Below, one piece after another: positions 17,281 through 25,401 of a stretch of 64,000 bases of DNA. Position numbers and translations under genes: made by a program. The first letter of the stretch is position 1. The number at the start of each line of letters is the position of its first letter. The notes beneath the pieces are model-generated. The model was not told the origin of the DNA and ran no database searches. It worked only from the letters and a program-made list of their open reading frames with translations. Origin of the DNA: an uncultured Pseudovibrio sp. (GTDB taxonomy: Bacteria; Pseudomonadota; Alphaproteobacteria; Rhizobiales; Stappiaceae); assembly GCA_947496145.1 (NCBI GenBank), contig CANMBS010000029.1:1-64000 (forward strand), given 5' to 3'.

Positions 17281-18126
17281 TTGGAACCTCGTAGGGAATA
17301 TATGATGTCGTACGCAACAATGCTTCAAACGGAAACTTAGGGTGGACTTGTTAGCTTGGGCACCTCGCCAATGCAGAATTATGCCTCCAACAGGAGTGGA
17401 ACACCTGCATGACCGGTCTTAGTGGGGGAATGTCACTCATGAGTGGCAGCCGGATAAGTGACATCAGCCCCCGGGGTATAGATTGAGCGTCTTTTATTTT
17501 GGAAGGGGTTGAAGCATGAAAATGCCGAGAGCTGCCCTCTCTCTCCATTCTATTTATCTGCGAGCTGGTACTGGCCCCATGAGCTGTAACCTTCAAAGTC
17601 CATTTCAACTTACTAAGAGTTATAATTCTGCATGATGAATATAATTCAATAAAATATCGCATAGACTCTGCGATACACTGCTTAAATTGTCTGAATATGA
17701 AATGGAAACTGCTGCGAAATCGACTCGAAGACTTGCTCTGACGCATAGTTAGGAGTTCGTGGGCGCGGTCTGTCATCTTTAGACGTCCTGCAGGTGCCGG
17801 ATCCTGCTACTGCTTTGTTTGAGTATCAAACTCTTGAGTCAAACCACTCAAGGGCTTTCTTCAAAAAATTGCAGCTAACGTCATCTTCACCAAATCTATC
17901 GTGCGGTACTTACATTAAGGAACTGTCGGTTGCTGAGTATAAAACCACCCAGATAATCTATGCCTTTTCCCAGTATCTCACTCAAACATATTAGTAAAAA
18001 ACATCAGCTAAACAATATTAGCTAATCATCTAATATATGTAATGTGATGTAAAATGAAAAATACTCACTTATATTTTAGAGAATTCTCACTCTGTTTCTG
18101 AGCGATCGCCACATCCTTAAGCTCCC
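17281..18126. other. Gene-poor AT-rich intergenic stretch with a large stem-loop at 17424-17472
   Basis: No convincing gene was found; the open frames here have no family resemblance or good start sites. At 17424-17472 an interrupted inverted repeat is visible: GGGGG and TGTCACT on the left pair with AGTGACA and CCCCC on the right. The left half also holds the 12-bp palindrome CACTCATGAGTG (17434-17445), so two folds compete. This could be a decayed insertion-sequence end or an RNA structure. From about 17980 to 18080 the DNA is very AT-rich. Confidence 0.5.
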
Positions 18127-19248
18127 TCAGAGTAAGCCCCAAAGCCGGTAACGTTTGCGGCCAGTCAACTCTCGTGGCAATGCGGGACCGAGCTGAGAGA
18201 ACATGCTATCGATACCTCGCGGCGTAACTCCCAGCAGGTTTGCAGCCATCCCTCGGGAAATTAATGGGTAACGCAAAAACAGCTCAATTAACTCTGACAG
18301 GCGAGCATTCACGCTCAACCCAGCTTCGTAGCGTTGCATGCGTTTAAGGCCAATTGAAAGTGCGTCCAGTTGCTTGCTTGTTGCTTTTACTGAGTTTTCT
18401 ATGGCAAGCAGAAGTGCCTTCAGCCGCGTCTCCGGAGGATCACCACTCCGCCACTTTTGCGGAGAGGTGCGTAAGCCAAGAGCAAGCAGTGGCGCATAAG
18501 ACGGCGTGAGGTGTTGTTGCAAAAAACGCCCAACAAGCAAGCGACACAGATCCTGATCATCCCGTATCGGCCTCATATGCTCCCATGCGTCCCAAAGCAG
18601 AGCAGCAGCAAGTACAGGAGGATAATCATCCAGTTCCCCTTGCAAGGTGAGCCAGCTTTTCAGTCGATCACTTTGCGACGTGCCAGTCTCCTGCCCGACC
18701 CTGTCTGCATGGAAGGATTGCAACGTGCCAGTATGTGCTCCAACTCTTTTTTTATGCCGCACCAGAGCAAGCTCCGCACTGGCCGACGCGCGATCAAGAT
18801 CTGCAAACAAGGCAGAGAACGGATCACCTTCTTCCACTTCTGGCTGAGCAGAGGGTACAGCCTCCTCCATTTCAGAGCGCTCTTTCGCAGTTAAAGCATT
18901 CACTGTTGCAATTGTAATTTCGTTTTGAATCGTCTGTCGTGAAAGAGTACGTCGGCGCTCCACTCTTCTGGAGGCTTCACTCAGGGCCGGGCTGGGTGCT
19001 TCAGTGCCTGCACCAGCATCAAACAATACCAACTCCTCCACACGAACAAGATCACCGCTGAGATAAACGGAGGCGCAGGCGTCAAAATATTGCCCACGAG
19101 CCTGTATCCCACGTGCCAGGTCTGTTCTCTCCGCCAGGTGCTCATCCAACCGGATAAGTGCGCGTGTAGCCGCGTCTACGTTCGCCAGCAAAGCTGAAAT
19201 ATTAGCCTGATCAAGTAGTCTTCTTGGATGATAAAATATTGAATTCAT
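18127..19248 (-). CDS. DUF1612 / RHE_PE00001-family helix-turn-helix protein
   Basis: The product is about 373 residues from the ATG at 19248 (MNSIFYHPRRLL); a frame continues upstream to 19314 but would cover the repeated operator-like motif. The architecture matches the DUF1612 proteins common on rhizobial and related alphaproteobacterial replicons: an N-terminal segment with ARGIQARGQYFDACAS, a variable middle, then PPVLAAALLWDAWE and a C-terminal winged or helix-turn-helix segment (SRGMAANLLGVTPRGIDSMF). The function is not established; DNA binding is inferred from the C-terminal helices. It is flanked by an insertion-sequence remnant, consistent with an accessory region. Confidence 0.75.
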   Translation of the reverse strand: MNSIFYHPRRLLDQANISALLANVDAATRALIRLDEHLAERTDLARGIQARGQYFDACASVYLSGDLVRVEELVLFDAGAGTEAPSPALSEASRRVERRRTLSRQTIQNEITIATVNALTAKERSEMEEAVPSAQPEVEEGDPFSALFADLDRASASAELALVRHKKRVGAHTGTLQSFHADRVGQETGTSQSDRLKSWLTLQGELDDYPPVLAAALLWDAWEHMRPIRDDQDLCRLLVGRFLQQHLTPSYAPLLALGLRTSPQKWRSGDPPETRLKALLLAIENSVKATSKQLDALSIGLKRMQRYEAGLSVNARLSELIELFLRYPLISRGMAANLLGVTPRGIDSMFSQLGPALPRELTGRKRYRLWGLL

Positions 19249-19261
19249 GAGTATAATATTA

Positions 19262-19318
19262 GTTAACGGAACCAATATTGTAAACGGAAGTCCTGCATCT
19301 AACTTCGTTGTCAACGGA
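19262..19318 (-). promoter_or_regulatory. Three direct repeats GTNAACGGA upstream of the DUF1612 gene
   Basis: The nonamers GTTAACGGA (19262), GTAAACGGA (19280) and GTCAACGGA (19310) lie in the same orientation, 18 and 30 bp apart, just upstream of the chosen start of the DUF1612 gene. Spacing and position suggest an autoregulatory operator. This is read directly from the sequence; the binding protein is a guess. Confidence 0.4.
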
Positions 19319-19344
19319 GAATATGCCGTTGAAATACCTAATCT

Positions 19345-19850
19345 CTAAATCTGGTAGTTCACTAACCGACCACCGCTTGCACCGGTAGGTTTGTCAGCAT
19401 GCTGTCGGATATACTGAAGTGTGGTTTTCCGGGTAACCCGGCCACTCATCCTACAAAATATCCTCTCACCCAGAAGCGGTACCCCCAGTAGACCTTCTTT
19501 AACTTTGAGAACCGTCGCATGGTCTTGCAAGACGAGCGACCTTTTACCTTCTGCATCACATAGCTTATGGACAAGTGCGGTAACACCAACACGAACAGAT
19601 ACACATAGTCCTTTGAAACAACACCCTCCAGAATCTGAACCTTCATCTCTGAGCAGGTCCGGCGAATGGTATCGCACAGGAAGAGGCTCAACTCGCCCCG
19701 CAAAATCAGCTTACGGTATTTAGTAATCCATACAATGTGGAACTGATTTTCAAAACGGCATGCGAGGCTCGGTTATAATGGTCATATGTTTTGGCAGCCT
19801 GATGGCTTTTCCCCTCTGAAGGCGGAGGCTTTAAACCGAGCCAATGGAAA
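19345..19850 (-). pseudogene. Decayed IS200/IS605-type transposase (tnpA remnant)
   Basis: On the minus strand one frame reads ENQFHIVWITKYRKLILRGE and continues with EMKVQILEGVVSKDYVYLFV and VMQKVKGRSS, which is the conserved core of IS200 TnpA (HIVW, YRK, the HVH-like stretch here altered to YVY). The frame breaks near 19445, after FWVRGYFVG, and the expected C-terminal part (GRVTRKTTLQYIRQH) continues in another frame. The N-terminal start is also out of frame. The catalytic HUH motif is lost. A hairpin of the type found at IS605 ends lies near 19811-19835. The element is dead. Confidence 0.8.
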
Positions 19851-19904
19851 ACAAAATTACAATTGCGATATAGGTTAAACTAACAGCCTATCTCTACCTG
19901 CTTC

Positions 19905-20462
19905 CTACTGTTTTTGTTTATTCAGTCTCAGTTCGAGGAAGCCGTTGTTATATGTTTGTTCGAAGTTATCTTCATTGGTTTGTTCAGGAAGCTCGACCTC
20001 TTTGACATAAGAGCGCTTGCCAGTGGTTTTTATTTGCAAAATACCTTTTTTGATCGTTACATCGATATCTTTTGGGGCTACGCCGGGCAATTCAGCAGTG
20101 ATTACGATTTCATCACCTTCATCGAAAACGTCGACCAATGGTTCGCGAATATCCCCGACTTCAAGTCCTTCATCTCCGCTACGCACATTCCCAAACGGTT
20201 CAACTGTTGGACCTTCACCACCCAGACCTGTCCGAATGCTGAATCCATAAACACCTCTGGCCTGATCTCCCAAACCTTTCACCCGGAACTCCCCCTGTTG
20301 AGATCTGGTATTTTCACCAGTTTCAGCCAGTTTGCCGACGACGTCGACCAGATTGCCGAGCCCTTTAAATATACCTCCCAGATTTAGTTCAACCGTACTC
20401 TCAGTGTGAGTTTCACTCTTCTTGCCTGTACCTTTGGAGGTACCACCCTTTTTAGTCGTCAC
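19905..20462 (-). CDS. gvpH: Hsp20-type small heat-shock protein of the gas vesicle cluster (GvpH-like)
   Basis: The product is about 185 residues. The GTG at 20462 is preferred since AAGGAG lies eight bases upstream; another GTG at 20471 touches that motif. The N-terminal half is Gly/Thr/Lys-rich with VELNLGGIFKGLGNLVDVV. The C-terminal ~85 residues are an alpha-crystallin domain (PLVDVFDEGDEIVITAELPG, DIDVTIKKGILQI, NNGFLELRL). GvpH proteins of this design occur in haloarchaeal and bacterial gas vesicle clusters and are thought to act as holdases for aggregation-prone Gvp proteins. It is the last gene of the leftward arm that starts with gvpA. Confidence 0.8.
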   Translation of the reverse strand: MTTKKGGTSKGTGKKSETHTESTVELNLGGIFKGLGNLVDVVGKLAETGENTRSQQGEFRVKGLGDQARGVYGFSIRTGLGGEGPTVEPFGNVRSGDEGLEVGDIREPLVDVFDEGDEIVITAELPGVAPKDIDVTIKKGILQIKTTGKRSYVKEVELPEQTNEDNFEQTYNNGFLELRLNKQKQ

Positions 20463-20489
20463 AATAAACACTCCTTGTTTTTGAAAGTC

Positions 20490-20849
20490 CTAGTATTCAA
20501 ATGAAATGCTTGTTACTGGTCTTGTCTGCGCCTGAGACTCCTCAATTTCACTGCGAGAATAACCGTGGAATGATTTTCCGCAGGTCATTGGTCTCTGCGA
20601 TTGCTTGAGGCCGATTTTCTTCTTGAGGGATGAGATCTGCCTGTAGTTTTTCAAAAGTTTTTCTTCTGCCCGCTGCTTGCGACGGCCCCACATCTCGGCC
20701 TCACGCTGCAATCTCTTCTGTTCATTTTCAAGTTGGCTCAGGCGAGCGACCAGGTGATGTCTGGGAGCAGTCTTCGATTGGTAACCAAAGACACGTACCT
20801 CAGAGGCATATCCAGGTAAGACTCTTGATTTTTGACGGTAGGAGGTCAT
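20490..20849 (-). CDS. Basic coiled-coil protein of the gas vesicle cluster, function unknown
   Basis: The product is 119 residues from the ATG at 20849, which overlaps the gvpN stop as ATGA and implies translational coupling. The sequence is strongly basic. After an N-terminal segment (SYRQKSRVLPGYASEVRVFG) it has a long predicted helix or coiled coil (LARLSQLENEQKRLQREAEMW region to KKKIGL). Its slot after gvpN corresponds to that of GvpV in the Serratia gas vesicle cluster, but I cannot show homology. A structural or assembly accessory role is inferred from the operon. A frame extending upstream to 20951 lies within gvpN and was not used. Confidence 0.65.
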   Translation of the reverse strand: MTSYRQKSRVLPGYASEVRVFGYQSKTAPRHHLVARLSQLENEQKRLQREAEMWGRRKQRAEEKLLKNYRQISSLKKKIGLKQSQRPMTCGKSFHGYSRSEIEESQAQTRPVTSISFEY

Positions 20850-21880
20850 GACCCGCGTCCATTTACAAGTGGCGTAACATTGATCGGACTTACTTTGCCA
20901 CCTTGCACACCAGCTTTCTTCTGTGGGGCAATAGCTTGTCGTGAGGGGCAATGATGCTCAATCAGGCTTGATAATAGCTTTTCTTGTTGTTGGCGTTTGC
21001 AGTCTGCTCGGCCAGTAAAAATGGATTTCCCACCCAGAATATCCAGACAAATCTGGACGAAGTAGGGGTCATCAATGCTGGGTGTCATATTTTCTTGCGC
21101 GACTACTTTGCAGATTGTGATGCTGGTCCTTAGCGTTGGCGACTGGTCATATTCATTTGTTTCGCGAAACTCACGAACCATTCCAACGATTTTTGATACA
21201 TCATCAGATTCAAGCCCTGATCGGGCCGCTGCGATACTCACTTCCAACTCACGATCAGCATGACCAACATCGATGGTAACAATACGGTCTCCAAGCGCAT
21301 CCTGAGACTCGTGAACGCCTGCATATTCCTGCGGATTACTTGTAAAGATAGCCCGGAATTCAGGATGTACCTTGATGTAGGCTTCGTCTTGATTTTGTGC
21401 GGGCAGAACCAATAGTTTTTCTTCAAGCACCCCCAAAAGCACATTGTTGGCTTCGGCCCGGGAACGGGTGAACTCGTCATAAATTAAAGTGTAACCTTTT
21501 CGGCAAGCTGTTGTCAGTCGATGTTCCGCCCAATTTTTTCCAGCGTACTCTTCCATTTTGGTCACTGAGTGAATGTAACGATCAACAACCTTACGATAGT
21601 TGTAACCACACTCTGCACCGACAAGATTGGATGTTCTCATCTCTTCATCGCCGGTGATCATCATTGCGGGGCGGCCAAGAAGAGCTGCTGTATGAAACGC
21701 TAATGTGGTTTTACCTGTGCCTGCGGGGCCACGGAAATGTACGGAATATCCAGCTCTCAGATAGGCAAGTGCCCGCTTAACTACAGATTTTACGGTTTCG
21801 GTTTCAACGAAGTCTGCCCTTGCCTGGGGAAGAAGGGTGGCAATACCTTGCAACTGGTTTGGATCAGAGATCTCAGCCAT
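20846..21880 (-). CDS. gvpN: Gas vesicle AAA+ ATPase GvpN
   Basis: The product is about 344 residues. GvpN is a MoxR-type AAA+ ATPase that enhances gas vesicle growth. Near the N-terminus are the Walker A motif GPAGTGKTTLA and the gas-vesicle-specific context AGYSVHFRGPAGTGKT; the Walker B-like region is YTLIYDEFTRSR; sensor sequence IFTSNPQEYAGVHE follows. The ATG at 21880 is better spaced from AAGG than the ATG at 21886. A ~45-residue basic tail with GKVSPINVTP is longer than in short homologues. It is the third gene of the gvpA operon. Confidence 0.92.
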   Translation of the reverse strand: MAEISDPNQLQGIATLLPQARADFVETETVKSVVKRALAYLRAGYSVHFRGPAGTGKTTLAFHTAALLGRPAMMITGDEEMRTSNLVGAECGYNYRKVVDRYIHSVTKMEEYAGKNWAEHRLTTACRKGYTLIYDEFTRSRAEANNVLLGVLEEKLLVLPAQNQDEAYIKVHPEFRAIFTSNPQEYAGVHESQDALGDRIVTIDVGHADRELEVSIAAARSGLESDDVSKIVGMVREFRETNEYDQSPTLRTSITICKVVAQENMTPSIDDPYFVQICLDILGGKSIFTGRADCKRQQQEKLLSSLIEHHCPSRQAIAPQKKAGVQGGKVSPINVTPLVNGRGS

Positions 21881-22030
21881 TATCATTTACCTTCTGGTCT
21901 GACCATCATTTTACGAAAACTTCGTGAGTATGGCCGGGCCAGCACAAGTCAGGCCCGGTGCTTTCGCAACCAACTCGGCTTATGTAGCTCATCCTGTAAC
22001 ACTGCCGTTACCGGAAGGTGCCAGATCGAC

Positions 22031-22477
22031 CTATTGGTCATCGCCAGCCTTTTTGGTTTCGACTGGGGCTGCTGATGCTTTTTTGAGAGTGGCCTGCGTT
22101 TTCTGGCGCCAGACCGAGCTGGCTCTTTTTCGATCAGCCTTGCAATCGTCAAGCTGCGAGGAAACTTGCTTCTTCAGGGCTTCCTTACTTATTTTAAGGC
22201 TTTCAGCGCATTCTTTCTTCTTTTGAAGAAGCTCCTCATGATAATGGTGGAGCAGTTCTTCTGTATTGTCATGAATCGCTTTGACCTCTTCGTTGATATG
22301 GACCATATCATCTTTGATTGACTGGTTGAGTTCAGTCATTGCCGCTTCACGGTCGTGATGATCCTTTTCCATTTTCTTCATATTTTCGGGGTGAATTGTA
22401 GCCAGCTCTTCTGCGCGTTGTGCTCGTGCATCTACAATTTTGTCAGCCAACTGAGCCATTTGGTCTACAAATGTCAT
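22031..22477 (-). CDS. Highly charged helical gas vesicle cluster protein in the GvpC position
   Basis: The product is 148 residues, almost entirely predicted helix, with many Glu, Lys and His (HINEEVKAIHDNTEELLHHY) and no membrane segment. It sits between gvpA and gvpN, where GvpC, the outer strengthening protein, is found in Serratia and cyanobacteria. Clear 33-residue GvpC repeats are not obvious, so it may be a GvpC analogue or another coiled-coil accessory. GAGG lies seven bases before the ATG at 22477. The C-terminus is Ala/Lys-rich. Confidence 0.6.
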   Translation of the reverse strand: MTFVDQMAQLADKIVDARAQRAEELATIHPENMKKMEKDHHDREAAMTELNQSIKDDMVHINEEVKAIHDNTEELLHHYHEELLQKKKECAESLKISKEALKKQVSSQLDDCKADRKRASSVWRQKTQATLKKASAAPVETKKAGDDQ

Positions 22478-22583
22478 ATTGGTACCTCAAGTTTTCTCAA
22501 AGACAGTTCGTTTGCCCCCAATACTTTTGAGCGCCGAAGGCCGATCTCATTTGCGAGACCGGCCTTTGCAAGTTTGAGAACGG

Positions 22584-22799
22584 TCAGGCAGCAGCTTGTT
22601 CGCCAGCCGTCAAGCCGACTGCTTCTGCATACTTTAGGTAAGTGTCCACACTTGCGACAACGACACGAGCTTCGATTGCCAGTAACTCGATACCGACTAA
22701 AGAGACGCGTGCCCAGGCATCGACGACGATGCCCTTGTCGAGGATACGGTCAATAACCTCAGCAAGGCTACTTGATGCATTCATTTTTTCAATTGCCAT
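22584..22799 (-). CDS. gvpA: Major gas vesicle structural protein GvpA
   Basis: The product is 71 residues and has the full GvpA signature: [20 protein letters not shown], then [18 protein letters not shown] and [16 protein letters not shown]. GvpA polymerises into the ribbed protein shell that excludes water and holds gas. The ATG at 22799 has GGAG seven bases upstream; a TTG directly before it was not used. It is the first gene of the leftward operon. The C-terminus (AGEQAAA) is short, as in proteobacterial GvpA. Confidence 0.97.
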   Translation of the reverse strand: MAIEKMNASSSLAEVIDRILDKGIVVDAWARVSLVGIELLAIEARVVVASVDTYLKYAEAVGLTAGEQAAA

Positions 22800-23417
22800 C
22801 AAAATTCTCCATTGTTGATGGTTTTATGCATCTTCAAGTTATCAGATGCATATGAGACATGCATTCTTAATTTAATCCAAGATTATGAAATCACATTTTG
22901 TAGTTATGCAATTCTTTACATGAAGACTAATTGTACAAAAAATTTCATGACTTGATTTTATTCCAGCAAAAATCTCAATAAGCATATAAAATACGTTTTT
23001 TATTTTTAAATTAGCAATATATAGGATGAATATACATGACTTTTATGTTGGTATTCTATAATTTTAAGTTGAATTAATGAATATGTCTAAAAGAAGACTG
23101 CATTGAGGCATCTGTCATTTTTCAGAGTCAATTAATCTTTGGCTGGAGGCTTAAAGCTGAACATGAAGCGCGGTATAAATTCATTTTGCAGCAAATATTA
23201 TCAGTCACAAATTTAACTTATGGCATTTCATGATTTTCCGCATGAAGTTTCAATTCAATTTCTTCAGAATTACTTCACAAACTGTCATGATAACGTAATT
23301 TTAATGGTAATTTACATCTCATGTTCGGTTGAGATAGCTTTTTATAAGTGTAACACTGAGAAAAATAACGAATTTCATCTACGGTCTGCTTCAGTTAGGC
23401 ACAGGGAGCACTGACAT
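22800..23417. promoter_or_regulatory. Long AT-rich divergent control region between the two gas vesicle operons
   Basis: These ~620 bp separate gvpA (leftward) from the gvpF/L operon (rightward) and contain no supported gene. The DNA is much more AT-rich than its surroundings. Just upstream of gvpA an inverted repeat is visible (ATGCATC at 22826-22832 and GATGCAT at 22845-22851), followed by another ATGCAT nearby. No clear sigma-54 promoter was found. The length suggests more regulation than a simple pair of promoters, but no binding site could be named. Confidence 0.55.
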
Positions 23418-24203
23418 ATGTGTGCGGCAGACCAGAAAGATGGCAAGTACTTGTATGCAATTATTGCCTGCCCTGAAACGCGGGAGTTTAAAGCCCACGG
23501 TATTGGCGAGCGCGGTGATATTGTCTCTACCATCAATCATAGGCGTCTTGCGGCAGTTGTCAGCGACTCTCCGGTCATAGAATACGACAACAGTCGTCGG
23601 AATATGATGGCGCATACACTGGTGCTTGAAGAATTAATGGAAGATTTTTGTCTGCTTCCGGTTCGGTTTAGCACCATCGCACCAAATGAGAACGCGATTA
23701 CTGAGCGACTTCTTGAAAAAAGATATGATGAGTTCACCCAACTCCTCGGTCAGATGCAAGATCGCATCGAACTAGGCCTGAAAGCTTATTGGTACGAAGA
23801 TGTCGTGCTCAATGCTGTGCTGGAGGAAAATGACGGTATCCGAAAACTCAGAGATTCATTGATCGGTAAATCGGTCACAGAAAGTCATTTTGAACGCATT
23901 CGCCTGGGAGAAGCAATTGCTGAGGCATTAAACGCAAAACGTGTTGAGACTGAAGAAATGCTCCTGTCTCGTATCCGTCCATATGTGTGCAAAACGAAAA
24001 CCAACAAGGTCATCAGCGAGCGCATGGTGCTGAATGCTGCCTTTTTAGTGGACCGGAAAAACGAACTTGAGCTTGATGTTGTGATTGAGCAGTTGTCAGA
24101 GGACTTCAATGGCCGGTTGATGTTTAAGTACGTTGGCCCCGTGGCCCCTTACAACTTTGTCAATATTGCCGTTGATTGGGCAACACAAGGAGTTTCACCG
24201 TGA
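23418..24203 (+). CDS. GvpL/GvpF-family gas vesicle protein, copy 1
   Basis: The product is 261 residues and spans the full GvpL/F family: the N-terminal strand GKYLYAIIACPET, the central LPVRFSTIAPNENAI motif and the C-terminal FKYVGPVAPYNFVNIAVDW. GvpF/L proteins are minor shell or nucleation proteins that bind GvpA and help start the vesicle. It is the first gene of the rightward operon, with GGGAG upstream of the ATG, and overlaps gvpG by four bases. It is one of four paralogues in this locus. Confidence 0.93.
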   Translation: MCAADQKDGKYLYAIIACPETREFKAHGIGERGDIVSTINHRRLAAVVSDSPVIEYDNSRRNMMAHTLVLEELMEDFCLLPVRFSTIAPNENAITERLLEKRYDEFTQLLGQMQDRIELGLKAYWYEDVVLNAVLEENDGIRKLRDSLIGKSVTESHFERIRLGEAIAEALNAKRVETEEMLLSRIRPYVCKTKTNKVISERMVLNAAFLVDRKNELELDVVIEQLSEDFNGRLMFKYVGPVAPYNFVNIAVDWATQGVSP

Positions 24204-24454
24204 GTATCCTTGGAAAAATACTGTCAGCGCCAGTCTCTGCTCCGCTTAACGGTCTGGTTGCAATTGCGCGGCTCATTGATGATCAGATCAAGAGTGAACT
24301 TTATGATGAAAGCAAAATAAGAGGCGAGCTCACAGAACTGGAACTTAAGCTCGATTTGCAGGAAATCAGTGAAGAAGAATACGAGGCGCACGAAGAAATC
24401 CTATTGCAACGATTAAAAGAAGTTCGGGAGATGAAGAAGAATGGCGAAATCTAG
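24200..24454 (+). CDS. gvpG: Gas vesicle protein GvpG
   Basis: The product is 84 residues from the GTG at 24200, which overlaps the previous stop as GTGA and has AAGGAG seven bases upstream. The N-terminal half is hydrophobic (LGKILSAPVSAPLNGLVAIA) and the C-terminal half is an acidic coiled coil (ELTELELKLDLQEISEEEYE). This matches GvpG, an essential minor assembly protein found next to gvpF in most clusters. Confidence 0.9.
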   Translation: MSILGKILSAPVSAPLNGLVAIARLIDDQIKSELYDESKIRGELTELELKLDLQEISEEEYEAHEEILLQRLKEVREMKKNGEI

Positions 24455-24779
24455 CCAGTCAGCTAAATCGAGTGGTACGGCAAGAGGTTCATCTCCCCTG
24501 GCAAAGGCCACGGGTTTACCTCCAAGCCCCGTTGTTCTGATTGCTGAAGTGAAAGAGCAGCTAAAGGAACTCATCGGACACGGCGTAGAAAACATTGCTG
24601 AATTTAGCGAAACCGAGAATGGATGGGCGCTTACAGCTACAGTGGTTGAGTTAAGCCGGATTCCTGCCTCGACAGATGTCCTGGCAGAATACGTGGTCGA
24701 TCTGAACAGTTCAGGCACGATCACCAGTTACCGCAGAGGTCGTCGGTTCTATCGTGGTGAAGTCGGTGAAGTAGAATGA
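24441..24779 (+). CDS. gvpO: Gas vesicle protein GvpO
   Basis: The product is 112 residues. A Ser/Ala-rich leader is followed by the GvpO domain: VAEVKEQLKELIGH-like helix, then GWALTATVVELSRIP, DVLAEYVVDL and the basic YRRGRRFYRGEV. GvpO is needed for gas vesicle formation in haloarchaea and is widespread. It overlaps gvpG by 14 bp and the next gene by 4 bp, so translation is likely coupled along the operon. Confidence 0.88.
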   Translation: MAKSSQSAKSSGTARGSSPLAKATGLPPSPVVLIAEVKEQLKELIGHGVENIAEFSETENGWALTATVVELSRIPASTDVLAEYVVDLNSSGTITSYRRGRRFYRGEVGEVE

Positions 24780-25054
24780 AAGGCGAGAGTTCAGCTTCGA
24801 GGATCAAATGTCCCATCGGTCTCTTCCACCGGGTCGAGATTGACGTGAAAGACATTACACAGGCAATGAACACCTCATCAAGTGCGCAGGAAAAAGCGAA
24901 GTTTGCAGAAGAGTTGCGTCAGGTAATCACCCCGCTGCTGGATTGCACCGCCTATGAGGCATCCAACATTAACTGTCAGCTTTGCAGGCAATTCTCACTG
25001 CTTCGCGATAGGACAGCTGCGTTGGTCTGCAACGTCTCTCAGCGAAATCAATAA
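24776..25054 (+). CDS. Small cysteine-containing gas vesicle cluster protein, function unknown
   Basis: The product is 92 residues and starts at an ATGA overlap with gvpO. Four Cys are visible: C12, C57 and the pair in NCQLCRQF (C67, C70), which could bind a metal or form disulfides. The middle is a charged helix (QEKAKFAEELRQVITPLL). The C-terminal part reads FSLLRDRTAALV, a pattern I associate with small proteins in proteobacterial gas vesicle loci, but no function is known to me. Coupled translation with gvpO supports a real gene. Confidence 0.7.
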   Translation: MKGESSASRIKCPIGLFHRVEIDVKDITQAMNTSSSAQEKAKFAEELRQVITPLLDCTAYEASNINCQLCRQFSLLRDRTAALVCNVSQRNQ

Positions 25055-25082
25055 TACAACAGATAAGCAAGGAATGCGTGAG

Positions 25083-25397
25083 ATGAGTAATGATCTGTCC
25101 ATGGAGCATTCAGTTAAAGGGGAGACTCTGGCTGATATCATTGACCGCATTCTGGACAAAGGCGTCGTTGTTGCCGGGGATATCTCTATCTCTCTTGTCG
25201 GCGTTGAGCTGCTCAATATTCGGCTGCGCCTTCTCATTGCCTCCATTGATAAAGCTAAGGAGCTTGGCATCAACTGGTGGGAAAACAGCCCTCATTTATC
25301 TGCTGAAGCCGCAATAACACAGAAAGAAAACCAAAGCTTACAACAACGAGTGGAACAGTTAGAGCAGATACTTCAGCAAAGCGAAACAAAGAGGTAG
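25083..25397 (+). CDS. gvpJ: GvpA/GvpJ/GvpM-family minor gas vesicle protein (GvpJ-like)
   Basis: The product is 104 residues. Its core is GvpA-like ([41 protein letters not shown]) and is extended by a ~45-residue hydrophilic tail ending in a coiled coil (NQSLQQRVEQLEQILQQ). Such tails mark GvpJ/M types, minor shell proteins thought to nucleate or cap vesicles. The ATG at 25083 lies nine bases after AAGGA; the ATG at 25074 is too close. Confidence 0.85.
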   Translation: MSNDLSMEHSVKGETLADIIDRILDKGVVVAGDISISLVGVELLNIRLRLLIASIDKAKELGINWWENSPHLSAEAAITQKENQSLQQRVEQLEQILQQSETKR

Positions 25398-25401
25398 CCG
25401 G

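Noticed and set aside
17351-17776. Minus-strand frame of 141 codons upstream of the RHS gene
   Set aside because: The translation has no recognisable domain and overlaps the stem-loop; no ribosome site was seen.
23220-23414. Open frame of 64 codons in the divergent gas vesicle control region
   Set aside because: It has no good Shine-Dalgarno, no recognisable motif and unusual composition, and lies where promoter DNA is expected.
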